From assembly GCA_018970145.1 (NCBI GenBank), contig JAGWWY010000001.1, positions 1 through 64,000 of the forward strand: a stretch of DNA of 64,000 nucleotides, written 5' to 3'. A model generated the notes under the pieces. It made no database searches and was not told the DNA's origin. It saw nothing but the letters and a program-made list of their open reading frames with translations. A program made the position numbers and the translations under genes. Position 1 is the first letter of the stretch. The number at the start of each line of letters is the position of its first letter. Positions 51,358-58,023 of this stretch are shown piece by piece. Origin of the DNA: Gammaproteobacteria bacterium (GTDB lineage Bacteria > Pseudomonadota > Gammaproteobacteria > Steroidobacterales > Steroidobacteraceae).

Positions 51358-51999
51358 TCAGAGCCAGTAACTCGTACTCGTCATGAATTTGGCTGTCGCA
51401 TGCATCGCGTCGCGAGCGGGCGGCGGTAACTCGGTCCCGCCGGCGTCGCGTGCCGCGGCGCCGTGGGCGATCTCATCGCCGCGCATGACTTCGAGTACGG
51501 CGCGACTACGCGTATCGGCCTGCGGCAAGCGCTGCAGATGATTGTCGATGTGGCCTTCGACTTGTTTCTCGGTTTCGCTCACGAAGCCGAGACTGATGCG
51601 ATCACCGGCGATCGCAGCGGCTGCGCCGATAGCGAATGAGCCGGCATACCAGAGCGGGCCGAGCACGCTCGGGCGCGAGCCGAGTTCCCGCAGGCGCTGT
51701 TCGCACCACGCGAGGTGATCGGCCTCCTCACGAGCGGCCTGCAGCAGCATCTGGCGCACTTGCGGGCGCTGCGCGAAGGCGGCCTGACCGTGGTAGAGCG
51801 CCTGGGCTGCGATTTCGCCGGCATGGTTGACCCGCATCAGCTTGGCCGACTCACGTCGCTCCGCCTCCGATAGTGTGGGCTCAGGCAGATCTGCGCCCGG
51901 AATGGGCCTCGCGGCGACCGGCGAGGCCAGCACCGAGCGCAGGGCCCGATCGAGGGTGATCAGCAAGTTATCGAGGGGTTGTTGCATGGGTTCGCTCAT
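51358..51999 (-). CDS. coq7: 3-demethoxyubiquinol 3-hydroxylase Coq7
   Basis: Coq7 is a di-iron hydroxylase in ubiquinone synthesis. The 213-residue product contains the ligands in [44 protein letters not shown] and DEIAHG, the ExxH pairs of the ferritin-like fold. ATG 51999 gives [20 protein letters not shown]. Alternative to the flavin enzyme UbiF; the flavin gene at 59259 may therefore serve another ring position (C5, UbiI-like). Confidence 0.94.
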   Translation of the reverse strand: MSEPMQQPLDNLLITLDRALRSVLASPVAARPIPGADLPEPTLSEAERRESAKLMRVNHAGEIAAQALYHGQAAFAQRPQVRQMLLQAAREEADHLAWCEQRLRELGSRPSVLGPLWYAGSFAIGAAAAIAGDRISLGFVSETEKQVEGHIDNHLQRLPQADTRSRAVLEVMRGDEIAHGAAARDAGGTELPPPARDAMHATAKFMTSTSYWL

Positions 52000-52118
52000 T
52001 TCTCAGTGGTTGTTACGGCCGGGCGGGACGCGGCTTTAGGGTCTTTGGGCAAAATGGCTGCGCGGCGCCGCAGACGGGCAGCCGAGGGGGCCGGGCAGCC
52101 GGCTGGGTCGGGAGGGTT

Positions 52119-52147
52119 TTGCAAAGCCGGGGCGGGTCACGTACACT
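52119..52147 (+). promoter_or_regulatory. Promoter and leader of rplM-rpsI
   Basis: TTGCAA (52119-52124), 17 bp, TACACT (52142-52147), identical hexamers and spacing to the rplC promoter, followed by CTCGCGCCTTTTT. The 60-70-nt leader contains nested inverted repeats (CCCCG/CGGGG at 52175-52189 and TGCGG/CCGCA around it), a candidate L13-type autoregulatory structure. Nothing else is seen in 52000-52218. Confidence 0.75.
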
Positions 52148-52217
52148 CTCGCGCCTTTTTCGGGACTTGCGGTACCCCGCCATTCGGGGCGCCCGCCGCA
52201 GTCGGAGAGCTTGGAAC

Positions 52218-52646
52218 ATGAGCACGGTATTTGCAAAACCCGCGACCGTTCGCGGTGACTGGTTCGTCGTCGACGCCAAGGGGAAAACCCTCGGCCGTTT
52301 GGCGTCGCAGATTGCGCTGCGCCTAAAGGGCAAGCACAAGGCCGATTACAGCCCGCACGTCGACATGGGCGATCACATCGTCGTGGTCAACGCCGAGCAG
52401 GTAAAGGTCACCGGTGCGAAGCTCACCGACAAGATCTATTACCACCACACCGGCGCCATCGGTGGCATCAAGTCGATCGCTCTCGAGAAGCTCCTTAAGG
52501 AGCATCCGGAGCGCGTGCTGCAGTTCGCCATCAAGGGCATGCTGCCGAAGACCATCCTCGGTCGTCGCATGTATCGCAAGCTGCATGTTTTCGCGGGCGA
52601 GCAGCATCCGCACTCGGCTCAGCAGCCGAAGCCTCTGAACATCTGA
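52218..52646 (+). CDS. rplM: 50S ribosomal protein L13
   Basis: L13 is an early 50S assembly protein. ATG 52218 gives 142 residues (E. coli 142) with [19 protein letters not shown] and the block [21 protein letters not shown] near residues 109-129. An in-frame open stretch upstream has no L13 similarity. rpsI follows 13 bp later. Confidence 0.98.
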   Translation: MSTVFAKPATVRGDWFVVDAKGKTLGRLASQIALRLKGKHKADYSPHVDMGDHIVVVNAEQVKVTGAKLTDKIYYHHTGAIGGIKSIALEKLLKEHPERVLQFAIKGMLPKTILGRRMYRKLHVFAGEQHPHSAQQPKPLNI

Positions 52647-52659
52647 CAGGAATTATCGA

Positions 52660-53049
52660 ATGCCCGCTACGAACTACGGCACCGGCCGTCGCAAGACCTC
52701 TACCGCTCGGGTCCACCTGAAGCCCGGCTCCGGCAAGATCACCATCAACGATCGCCCCATCGACGTGTTCTTCGGACGTGAGACGGGCCGCATGATCGTC
52801 CGTCAGCCGTTGGAGTTGACCGAGACAACCGAGCGTTTTGACGTGAAGGTCACGGTCGCCGGCGGTGGTATCACCGGTCAGGCGGGCGCGATCCGTCAAG
52901 GCATCACTCGTGCGTTGATCGAATTCGATGAGACCCTGCGTCGTCCGTTGCGTGCGGCGGGTTTCGTAACCCGCGATGCTCGCGAGGTCGAGCGCAAGAA
53001 GGTCGGTCGTCGCAAGGCTCGTCGCGGACCGCAGTACTCCAAGCGCTAA
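52660..53049 (+). CDS. rpsI: 30S ribosomal protein S9
   Basis: S9 contacts the P-site tRNA with its basic C-terminal tail. The 129-residue product opens with [13 protein letters not shown] and ends [13 protein letters not shown], the conserved tail with terminal SKR. It is followed after 39 bp by tRNA-Gln; the gap has a short T-run but no convincing terminator, so the tRNA could be cut from the same transcript. Confidence 0.98.
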   Translation: MPATNYGTGRRKTSTARVHLKPGSGKITINDRPIDVFFGRETGRMIVRQPLELTETTERFDVKVTVAGGGITGQAGAIRQGITRALIEFDETLRRPLRAAGFVTRDAREVERKKVGRRKARRGPQYSKR

Positions 53050-53088
53050 TCGCGCAGGTGCACGGACTGCCGTCACGGCCACCGTTTT

Positions 53089-53162
53089 TGGGGGATCGTC
53101 TAGCGGTAGGACAACGGACTCTGACTCCGTTTACCTAGGTTCGAATCCTAGTCCCCCAGCCA
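53089..53162 (+). tRNA. tRNA-Gln (anticodon CUG)
   Basis: A 74-nt cloverleaf with acceptor arm TGGGGGA/TCCCCCA, discriminator G and encoded CCA, D-arm GTCTAGCGGTAGGAC, anticodon stem ACGGA/TCCGT with loop CTCTGAC (anticodon CTG), and T-arm CTAGGTTCGAATCCTAG. The initial U-G/U-A type end and the CTG anticodon identify glutamine. Confidence 0.95.
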
Positions 53163-53170
53163 AAACCGAC

Positions 53171-53194
53171 AAGGCCCGCAGCGATGCGGGCCTT
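53171..53194. terminator. Bidirectional terminator between tRNA-Gln and rpiA
   Basis: A perfect 10-bp stem AAGGCCCGCA/TGCGGGCCTT with GCGA loop. On the plus strand TGTGCGTTTC follows; on the minus strand the 3' side is TGTCGGTTTT. It can end both the rplM-rpsI-tRNA transcript and the rpiA transcript. Confidence 0.75.
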
Positions 53195-53220
53195 GTGCGT
53201 TTCTGGCGTTGGAATGGCGA

Positions 53221-53880
53221 TCAGTCGAGGGTGCGAACGCCGCTCGCTCCCCCCACCAAGACCACATCGGCAGCGCGTCTTGCGAACAGCCCGACAGAGA
53301 CGACTCCGGCGAGACCGTCGATGCTGTTCTCGAGCGCGATCGGATCGAGGATCGTCAGTCCGTGCACGTCGATGATCTGATTGCCGTTGTCGGTGACCAC
53401 ATTCTCGCGCCACAGTGGGTGACCACCGAGCTTCACCATCTGCCGCGATACGTAGGAGCGTGCCATCGGGATCACCTCGACCGGCAGCGGAAAGCGACCG
53501 AGTACATCAACCACCTTGCTCTCATCGACGATGCAGATGAAGCGACGCGATGCGGCCGCGACGATTTTCTCGCGGGTGAGTGCGCCGCCGCCGCCCTTGA
53601 TGAGCCGACGATGTTGATCCGTCTCGTCGGCTCCATCGACGTAAAGCTCAAGATCACCTGTCCGGTTGAGGTCGACGACCTCAATACCGATCGAACGCAA
53701 ACGGCTGGTTGAGCTTTCCGAACTCGACACGGCGCCCTTCAGGCGATCACGCCAGGGTGCGAGCGCATCAATGAAGTGATTGACCGTCGAGCCGGTGCCA
53801 ACGCCGATCACCATACCGTCCTCGAGATAGCGCAGTGCTGCGAGCGCTGCTGCTTGCTTACCGATATCAGCGGGATTCAT
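53221..53880 (-). CDS. rpiA: Ribose-5-phosphate isomerase A
   Basis: RpiA interconverts ribose-5-phosphate and ribulose-5-phosphate. From ATG 53880 (GAGGAAAATCGT upstream) the product has 219 residues (E. coli 219) with [18 protein letters not shown] and [15 protein letters not shown]. An intrinsic terminator with its T-run ends only 16 bp before the start codon, leaving almost no room for a separate promoter, so expression probably needs read-through or initiation inside that stem. Confidence 0.95.
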   Translation of the reverse strand: MNPADIGKQAAALAALRYLEDGMVIGVGTGSTVNHFIDALAPWRDRLKGAVSSSESSTSRLRSIGIEVVDLNRTGDLELYVDGADETDQHRRLIKGGGGALTREKIVAAASRRFICIVDESKVVDVLGRFPLPVEVIPMARSYVSRQMVKLGGHPLWRENVVTDNGNQIIDVHGLTILDPIALENSIDGLAGVVSVGLFARRAADVVLVGGASGVRTLD

Positions 53881-53896
53881 ACGATTTTCCTCGGGC

Positions 53897-53930
53897 AAAA
53901 AAGAAGATGCCCGCTTGCGCGGGCACCTTC
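53897..53930 (-). terminator. Rho-independent terminator just upstream of rpiA
   Basis: Minus-strand stem GAAGGTGCCCGC/GCGGGCATCTTC (12 bp, one wobble) with GCAA loop, followed by TTTTTT. It ends transcription from the Lys/Ala micro-gene and is placed like an attenuator before rpiA. Confidence 0.85.
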
Positions 53931-53991
53931 TTGTCTTTCAGAAGACAGCGAATGCGATTCTCATCCCACTCGCCGAGACTCACGAGGAGTC
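53931..53991 (-). other. Two hairpins between the Lys/Ala micro-gene and its terminator
   Basis: Right after the micro-gene stop lies GACTC/GAGTC (53977-53991), then a perfect 6-bp stem TGTCTT/AAGACA (53932-53947), then the terminator stem. The stacked layout resembles the three hairpins after the small lipoprotein gene at 16034. Confidence 0.5.
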
Positions 53992-54060
53992 TTACTTCTT
54001 CTTGGCGACCTTCTTCTTAGCCTTAGCTTTCGCCTTAGCTTTCTTTTTGGCCTTAGCCAT
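53992..54060 (-). CDS. Lys/Ala-rich 22-residue micro-protein
   Basis: ATG 54060 to TAA gives MAKAKKKAKAKAKAK followed by KKVAKKK: 13 Lys, 7 Ala, 1 Val. A clear Shine-Dalgarno (GGAG, six bases before ATG) and a promoter at 54095-54122 with its own terminator argue that it is a real gene. The sequence resembles the PAKKxAKK tails of histone-H1-like and AlgP-type proteins and also the tails of L17 and RsfS in this genome, so a nucleic-acid-binding role is plausible. It might instead act as a leader peptide for rpiA. No homologue is recognised. Confidence 0.65.
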   Translation of the reverse strand: MAKAKKKAKAKAKAKKKVAKKK

Positions 54061-54094
54061 TGTATTTCTCCAGTTACGGGTTAGTCCGAGAGCG

Positions 54095-54122
54095 AGTATA
54101 TACACGCGATTGCAAAAAACAA
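54095..54122 (-). promoter_or_regulatory. Promoter of the Lys/Ala micro-gene
   Basis: Minus-strand TTGTTT (54117-54122), 16 bp, TATACT (54095-54100). Predicted start near 54088 gives a leader of about 28 nt. The A+T-rich tract stands out from the neighbouring genes. Confidence 0.55.
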
Positions 54123-54140
54123 GCAAGCGGTCAGCGCCGC

Positions 54141-54605
54141 TCACTGCAGCGACATGATGAACTTCCAGTGCGATGCACCGACGGGTGTGATCGAAAGACG
54201 ATTGCCGCGCTTCAAGATCAACATGTCGCGCAGTTGTTTAGACTCGTGACGACGCAGCTCATCTAGCGAAATCACTCGAGAAAAACGCTGTTTCAAGCAC
54301 ACATCGACCATGTACCAACGCGGCGCTTCGGGCTTCGACGCCGCGTCGTAATGCGCATGCTTGCGATCGAAAGCCGTGTGATCGGGATAACCCGGCTTAG
54401 CGATTTCAATCACGCCGACGATGCCCGGCTCATCGCAACTCGAGTGGTACATGAAGGCGAGATCGCCGACGGCCATCTCGTCGCGCAGCATGTTGCGCAC
54501 TTGGTAGTTGCGCACGCCGTCCCAGCAGGTCGTCCGGCGGGGTGCGTTGGCAAGATCGTCGATGCTGAATGTCGACGGTTCAGACTTCATCAGCCAATAC
54601 TTCAT
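54141..54605 (-). CDS. EVE domain-containing protein
   Basis: A 154-residue single EVE (PUA-like) domain protein opening MKYWLMKSEPSTFSIDDL, with CWDGVRNYQVRNMLRDEMAVGD (28-49) and ending THIS-type SITPVGASHWKFIM. EVE domains read modified bases; bacterial copies of this type are related to human THYN1 and usually sit in housekeeping loci. ATG 54605 overlaps the fthC stop (ATGA). Ligand unknown. It is adjacent to fthC and 6S RNA rather than to restriction genes, so a defence role is not suggested by context. Confidence 0.9.
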   Translation of the reverse strand: MKYWLMKSEPSTFSIDDLANAPRRTTCWDGVRNYQVRNMLRDEMAVGDLAFMYHSSCDEPGIVGVIEIAKPGYPDHTAFDRKHAHYDAASKPEAPRWYMVDVCLKQRFSRVISLDELRRHESKQLRDMLILKRGNRLSITPVGASHWKFIMSLQ

Positions 54606-55219
54606 GTGATTTCTCCGATGAAGAATGCGATCCCACGCTCTGTGATGACCGCATCGAGTGGGATATCGGTGGGTCTTGCGGCGAGTGCAGCGACTCGTTG
54701 GCATTCGTAAGCGATGCCGATGAGTGTGGGTCCGCGCCAGCAGCGTCGTCGCCGACGAAAACACAGCGCACGGTCGTAATAGCCTGCTCCGCTGCCCAAG
54801 CGGTGGCCGCGCGCATCGAATCCCACCAAGGGAAGCAAGATCAGATCCAGATCCTGCGCGGGCGTGTGGGCGTGCCCCTTTGGTTCGAGAATGCCGTGCT
54901 GATTTCGCCGGAGATTCGGCGTCAGTGGCGAGAACGTCATCCGCTGCGCTCGCGCTGCGGTGATGCGGGGCAGGTAGGCGATACAACGGCGTCGGCGCAA
55001 GATTTCAAGAAGTGGCGTCGTATCGAACTCACTACCGATGGGCAGGTAGATGCCGACACGCAAGCCCGGTCTGAGCCGGCCGAGTCGCGAGAGGAGGAGT
55101 GCGACTCGGCGGTGCGCCGCTTCGCGTTCTGACTGCGACAGAGCGCCTCGGCGACGCCGAAGTTCCCGTCGCAAAGCCGCACGAGCGGCGAGCGGCACGC
55201 AGTCGCTCAAATCGAACAC
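54602..55219 (-). CDS. fthC: 5-formyltetrahydrofolate cyclo-ligase
   Basis: This enzyme (YgfA/Fau) turns 5-formyl-THF into 5,10-methenyl-THF using ATP. The 205-residue product has RAALRRELRRRRGALS at the start and the family block LILLPLVGFDARGHRLGSGAGYYDR (split, residues 128-152). Start taken as GTG 55219, preceded by GAGGGAG at a short distance; alternative starts within eight codons exist. It lies just downstream of 6S RNA, the same 6S-ygfA order as E. coli, and is coupled to the EVE gene. Confidence 0.92.
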   Translation of the reverse strand: MFDLSDCVPLAARAALRRELRRRRGALSQSEREAAHRRVALLLSRLGRLRPGLRVGIYLPIGSEFDTTPLLEILRRRRCIAYLPRITAARAQRMTFSPLTPNLRRNQHGILEPKGHAHTPAQDLDLILLPLVGFDARGHRLGSGAGYYDRALCFRRRRRCWRGPTLIGIAYECQRVAALAARPTDIPLDAVITERGIAFFIGEIT

Positions 55220-55235
55220 TCCCTCGAGAAAATCG

Positions 55236-55433
55236 AAGACGTCACCCGCCTGTGCCGGTGTGAACCGTTGCTCTCGACACAGAGCAACAAGTGGGGCGGA
55301 CTACGTCAGGTAAGGCTTTCCGCTCGAGGCGGACATGCACAATGCTGACAGCAAGTCTTGATGCCCCTGGGCGTTCAAACTTAGGGTCGAGAGGTAACCC
55401 GATTCACTGTCGAACACGGCAGGTGACGCCGTG
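55236..55433 (-). ncRNA. ssrS: 6S RNA
   Basis: 6S RNA mimics an open promoter and holds sigma-70 RNA polymerase in stationary phase. The minus-strand transcript has an 11-bp closing stem (55418-55428 with 55240-55250, one wobble) and, in the middle, the conserved arm GCATGTCCGC...GCGGAAAGCCTTA that matches gammaproteobacterial 6S. Position between zapA and fthC is the classical 6S locus. Ends are estimated from the stem and may be off by about 10 nt. Confidence 0.85.
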
Positions 55434-55461
55434 GAAAGGGTACACCAAAGAAGCGCGGTCG

Positions 55462-55785
55462 TCAGAGCTCGAGTTGTCGATCGCGCTCGAGCGCTGTACC
55501 GATCCGTTCGCGCATGACTCGCAGTTTGGAAGCAGCTTCTGTTTCGCTGCGTTGTTCCTTCGCTTGCAGCCGAAGCAGATCGTTGGCGAGATTCAGAGCC
55601 GCGATGACGGCGATGCGGTCGTAACCCACCACTTTGCCGCTGTCGCGGATCTCGCGCATTCGCTGGTTGAGGTATTCGGCTGAATCGAGCAGGGCGGATC
55701 GCTCTTCCATCGGACAGGCGACGAGAAATTCCTTCTCGAGGATACGAACGCTGACCCGAGCGGATTCTCTTTCGGTACCGCTCAT
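55462..55785 (-). CDS. zapA: Cell division protein ZapA
   Basis: ZapA crosslinks FtsZ filaments at the Z ring. The 107-residue product has the ZapA N-terminal domain (VSVRILEKEFLVACPMEER) and a C-terminal coiled coil with MREIRDSGKVVGYDRIAVIAALNLANDLL (43-71). It overlaps the ZapB-like gene by ATGA and is followed by 6S RNA, as in E. coli. Confidence 0.94.
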   Translation of the reverse strand: MSGTERESARVSVRILEKEFLVACPMEERSALLDSAEYLNQRMREIRDSGKVVGYDRIAVIAALNLANDLLRLQAKEQRSETEAASKLRVMRERIGTALERDRQLEL

Positions 55786-56021
55786 GCGCCGTGCTCCAGC
55801 GTCTTGAGGCGACCGATCATCGCCTCGACGCGCGTACGCACGGCTTCGTTCTTCTGCAGGAGGTTGGCCCGCTCGGTGGCTAAGTGATCCTGACGCTGGC
55901 GTAGTGCGCGATTTTCCTCGCGCAAAGCACCCAGCAGCGAGAGCACCTCGTCGAGTTGTTTCTCGAGACGTTTGATTTCGGCGTCGAGACCGACGGCCGT
56001 TTCCGTTGCAGTGGCTTGCAT
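55782..56021 (-). CDS. ZapB-like small coiled-coil protein (TIGR02449 type)
   Basis: A 79-residue protein from ATG 56021, nearly all heptad coiled coil: EIKRLEKQLDEVLSLLGALR then ENRALRQRQDHLATERANLL. This family sits next to zapA in many gammaproteobacteria and probably works with it at the division site. A TATAAT -10 lies 7 bp before the start codon, so the mRNA seems leaderless; no Shine-Dalgarno is present. A longer in-frame ATG exists at 56057 but lies upstream of the promoter. Confidence 0.85.
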   Translation of the reverse strand: MQATATETAVGLDAEIKRLEKQLDEVLSLLGALREENRALRQRQDHLATERANLLQKNEAVRTRVEAMIGRLKTLEHGA

Positions 56022-56028
56022 GGGCAAA

Positions 56029-56056
56029 ATTATAGGCCTGCGATTACCGGTGTCCA
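56029..56056 (-). promoter_or_regulatory. Strong promoter of the zapB-like gene (leaderless)
   Basis: Minus-strand TGGACA (56051-56056), 16 bp and consensus TATAAT (56029-56034). The expected start of transcription falls on the ATG at 56021. Confidence 0.7.
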
Positions 56057-56073
56057 CGGCCGGAGGGCATAAT
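56044..56073 (+). promoter_or_regulatory. Divergent promoter of ygfB (leaderless)
   Basis: TTACCG (56044-56049), 18 bp, CATAAT (56068-56073), and only six bases before ATG 56080. It overlaps the opposite promoter's -35 region, so the two may compete for polymerase. Confidence 0.5.
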
Positions 56074-56079
56074 CTCGTT

Positions 56080-56649
56080 ATGAGCCACCCTGATTACCGA
56101 ACGATCGAGAGCCGACTCGATGAATCTCGGGCCCTGACCGATCTGCCCGAAGCGCACGGCACGTTGACCGGCACGCTCTGCGCAAGCAACGGCGTCGCTC
56201 TGCAAGACTGGCTGCGCGAAGTGTTCCCCGAAGGTGTCGCCGGTGGCGCCGAAGGCGATATGTATGCGGTTTTCGAGTGGACGCGACACGTGCTCGGCAA
56301 CGGACAGATGGAGTTCGTCATGCTGCTGCCCGATGACGACCGTCCGCTCGCTGAGCGCGCAGCGGCGCTCGGTGAGTGGTGTCAAGGCTTCCTGTACGGC
56401 CTCGGTTCCACGCCGATACCCGACATCGATGCACTCTCGCCCGAGGTAGGCGAATTGGTTCGAGATCTCACCGCGATCACGCAGCTGAGCGTCGATGAGG
56501 CAGAGTCGGCCGATAGCAACGAGGATGCGCTTGCAGAGCTCATCGAGTTCGTTCGGGTCGGCGTGCAGTTGTTGTTCGACGAGCTTGCGCCGTTTCGCGA
56601 TGCGACCACCGGAGGCAGTGCACCTGATGGTCCGGTCTCGCTCCACTAA
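56080..56649 (+). CDS. ygfB: YgfB/UPF0149 family protein
   Basis: YgfB-type proteins are small helical proteins; in Pseudomonas YgfB affects beta-lactam resistance via AmpDh3, and it sits before pepP widely. The 189-residue product has EAHGTLTGTLCASNGVALQDW and EWCQGFLYGLG, the family signature. ATG 56080 follows directly on a -10. Its end overlaps pepP by 23 bp. Molecular function in this organism is not shown by sequence. Confidence 0.92.
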   Translation: MSHPDYRTIESRLDESRALTDLPEAHGTLTGTLCASNGVALQDWLREVFPEGVAGGAEGDMYAVFEWTRHVLGNGQMEFVMLLPDDDRPLAERAAALGEWCQGFLYGLGSTPIPDIDALSPEVGELVRDLTAITQLSVDEAESADSNEDALAELIEFVRVGVQLLFDELAPFRDATTGGSAPDGPVSLH

Positions 56650-57985
56650 ACTCGGCCCGACGGGCGCGTTACCGCCACTCGGACGGGATGAGTTCGCACG
56701 CCGTCGCCGTCAGTTCATGAAGACGATGGGTCGCGACGCCATGGCGATCGTCGCGGCGGCACCGGTGCCGATGCGCAACAACGATGTCGAATTCGCTTAT
56801 CGACAGGATAGTTATTTCCACTACCTGACGGGCTTCGATGAGCCCGAGTCGGTGGCGGTGTTGATGCCGGGCCGCCCACAGGGGGACTACCTCCTGTTCG
56901 TGCGCGATCGAGATCCGGCGCGTGAAACTTGGGACGGGCGGCGCGCAGGCCCGGTCGGTGCGCGGCGCGATTACGGTGCCACCGATGCATTCCCCATCAG
57001 CGACATCGACGAGATCTTACCGGGCTTGCTCGAGGGTCGAGCCAAACTCTATTACTCGGTCGGTCACGATCGCGAGTTCGACCAGCGGGTCGTCGGTTGG
57101 GTGAATCGTCTGCGTGCCGAGGCCAAGCAAGGGCGTCATGCGCCGCATGAGATGGTGGCGCTCGAACACGTGCTCAATGAGATGCGACTCTTCAAGAGTC
57201 GTGGCGAAATCGAACGCATGCGTGAGGCGGCGCGGATCGCCGCGGCTGCACATGTTCGCGCGATGCGTTTTTGTAGGCCCGGCCGTTACGAGTACGAGAT
57301 CGAGGCCGAACTGCGTCACGAGTTCGCACGGTGGCGCGCCGACATCTCGTATCTGCCCATCGTGGGCGGTGGCGCCAATGGTTGCATCCTGCACTACCGT
57401 GAGAACGAGTCCGTCTTGAACGATGGCGATTTGTTGCTGATCGATGCGGGTTGCGAATACCAGAGTTATGCCTCCGACATCACGCGTACGTTCCCGGTTA
57501 ACGGGCGCTACACGGATACGCAGCGGGCCGCTTACGAGGTGGTGCTCGAAGCGAACTTGGCGGCGATCGACGCGGTTCGAGTCGGCAACGACTGGAACCG
57601 CCCGCACGAAGTCGCCGTCGAGGTGTTGACCGCGGGCATGGTGAAACTCGGTTTGCTCAAGGGTCGCGTCCCGTCGCTGATCAAGTCGCAGGAATATCGT
57701 CGGTTTTATATGCATCGAACGGGGCATTGGCTCGGCATGGACGTGCACGACGTCGGCGACTACAAAATCGGTGATGCTTGGCGCCTGCTCGAACCTGGCA
57801 TGGTGCTGACCATTGAGCCTGGGCTTTATGTCGCGCCGGGGACGCGCGGCGTACCGCCGGAACTGCGCGGCCTTGGTATCCGCATCGAAGATGATGTGCT
57901 CGTCACCGACGACGAGCCCGAGGTCCTCACGGCCGGCGTGCCCAAGGCGGTCGCCGAGATTGAAGACCTGATGAGTGCAGCGTGA
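56627..57985 (+). CDS. pepP: Xaa-Pro aminopeptidase
   Basis: PepP removes N-terminal residues before proline. The 452-residue product (E. coli 441) has the M24B pita-bread motifs: LLIDAGCEYQSYASDITRTF (two Asp), HRTGHWLGMDVHD (His), TIEPGLYVAPG (Glu) and LGIRIEDDVLV (Glu). ATG 56627 is used; GTG 56618 is in frame but too close to GGAGG. The ygfB-pepP-ubiH-ubi flavin gene order is the E. coli visC locus order. A 14-bp tandem repeat covers its stop codon. Confidence 0.95.
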   Translation: MVRSRSTKLGPTGALPPLGRDEFARRRRQFMKTMGRDAMAIVAAAPVPMRNNDVEFAYRQDSYFHYLTGFDEPESVAVLMPGRPQGDYLLFVRDRDPARETWDGRRAGPVGARRDYGATDAFPISDIDEILPGLLEGRAKLYYSVGHDREFDQRVVGWVNRLRAEAKQGRHAPHEMVALEHVLNEMRLFKSRGEIERMREAARIAAAAHVRAMRFCRPGRYEYEIEAELRHEFARWRADISYLPIVGGGANGCILHYRENESVLNDGDLLLIDAGCEYQSYASDITRTFPVNGRYTDTQRAAYEVVLEANLAAIDAVRVGNDWNRPHEVAVEVLTAGMVKLGLLKGRVPSLIKSQEYRRFYMHRTGHWLGMDVHDVGDYKIGDAWRLLEPGMVLTIEPGLYVAPGTRGVPPELRGLGIRIEDDVLVTDDEPEVLTAGVPKAVAEIEDLMSAA

Positions 57986-57998
57986 TGAGTGCAGCGTG
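57971..57998 (+). repeat. Exact 14-bp tandem duplication over the pepP stop
   Basis: ATGAGTGCAGCGTG occurs twice without a gap (57971-57984, 57985-57998). The first copy encodes the last residues MSAA and the stop; the second lies between pepP and ubiH. A recent slippage duplication is the simplest reading. Confidence 0.8.
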
Positions 57999-58023
57999 AG
58001 GGGCGTGTCATGAGGCGCTGGTT

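Noticed and set aside
53050-53088. A possible terminator before tRNA-Gln (short stems and TTTTT)
   Set aside because: The only stem directly before the T-run is 4 bp; too weak to call, so the rpsI-tRNA boundary is left open.
54141-54605. EVE domain protein as part of a defence island
   Set aside because: EVE domains occur in modification-dependent defence, but this one is a stand-alone THYN1-like copy coupled to fthC and next to 6S RNA, with no restriction or nuclease genes nearby.
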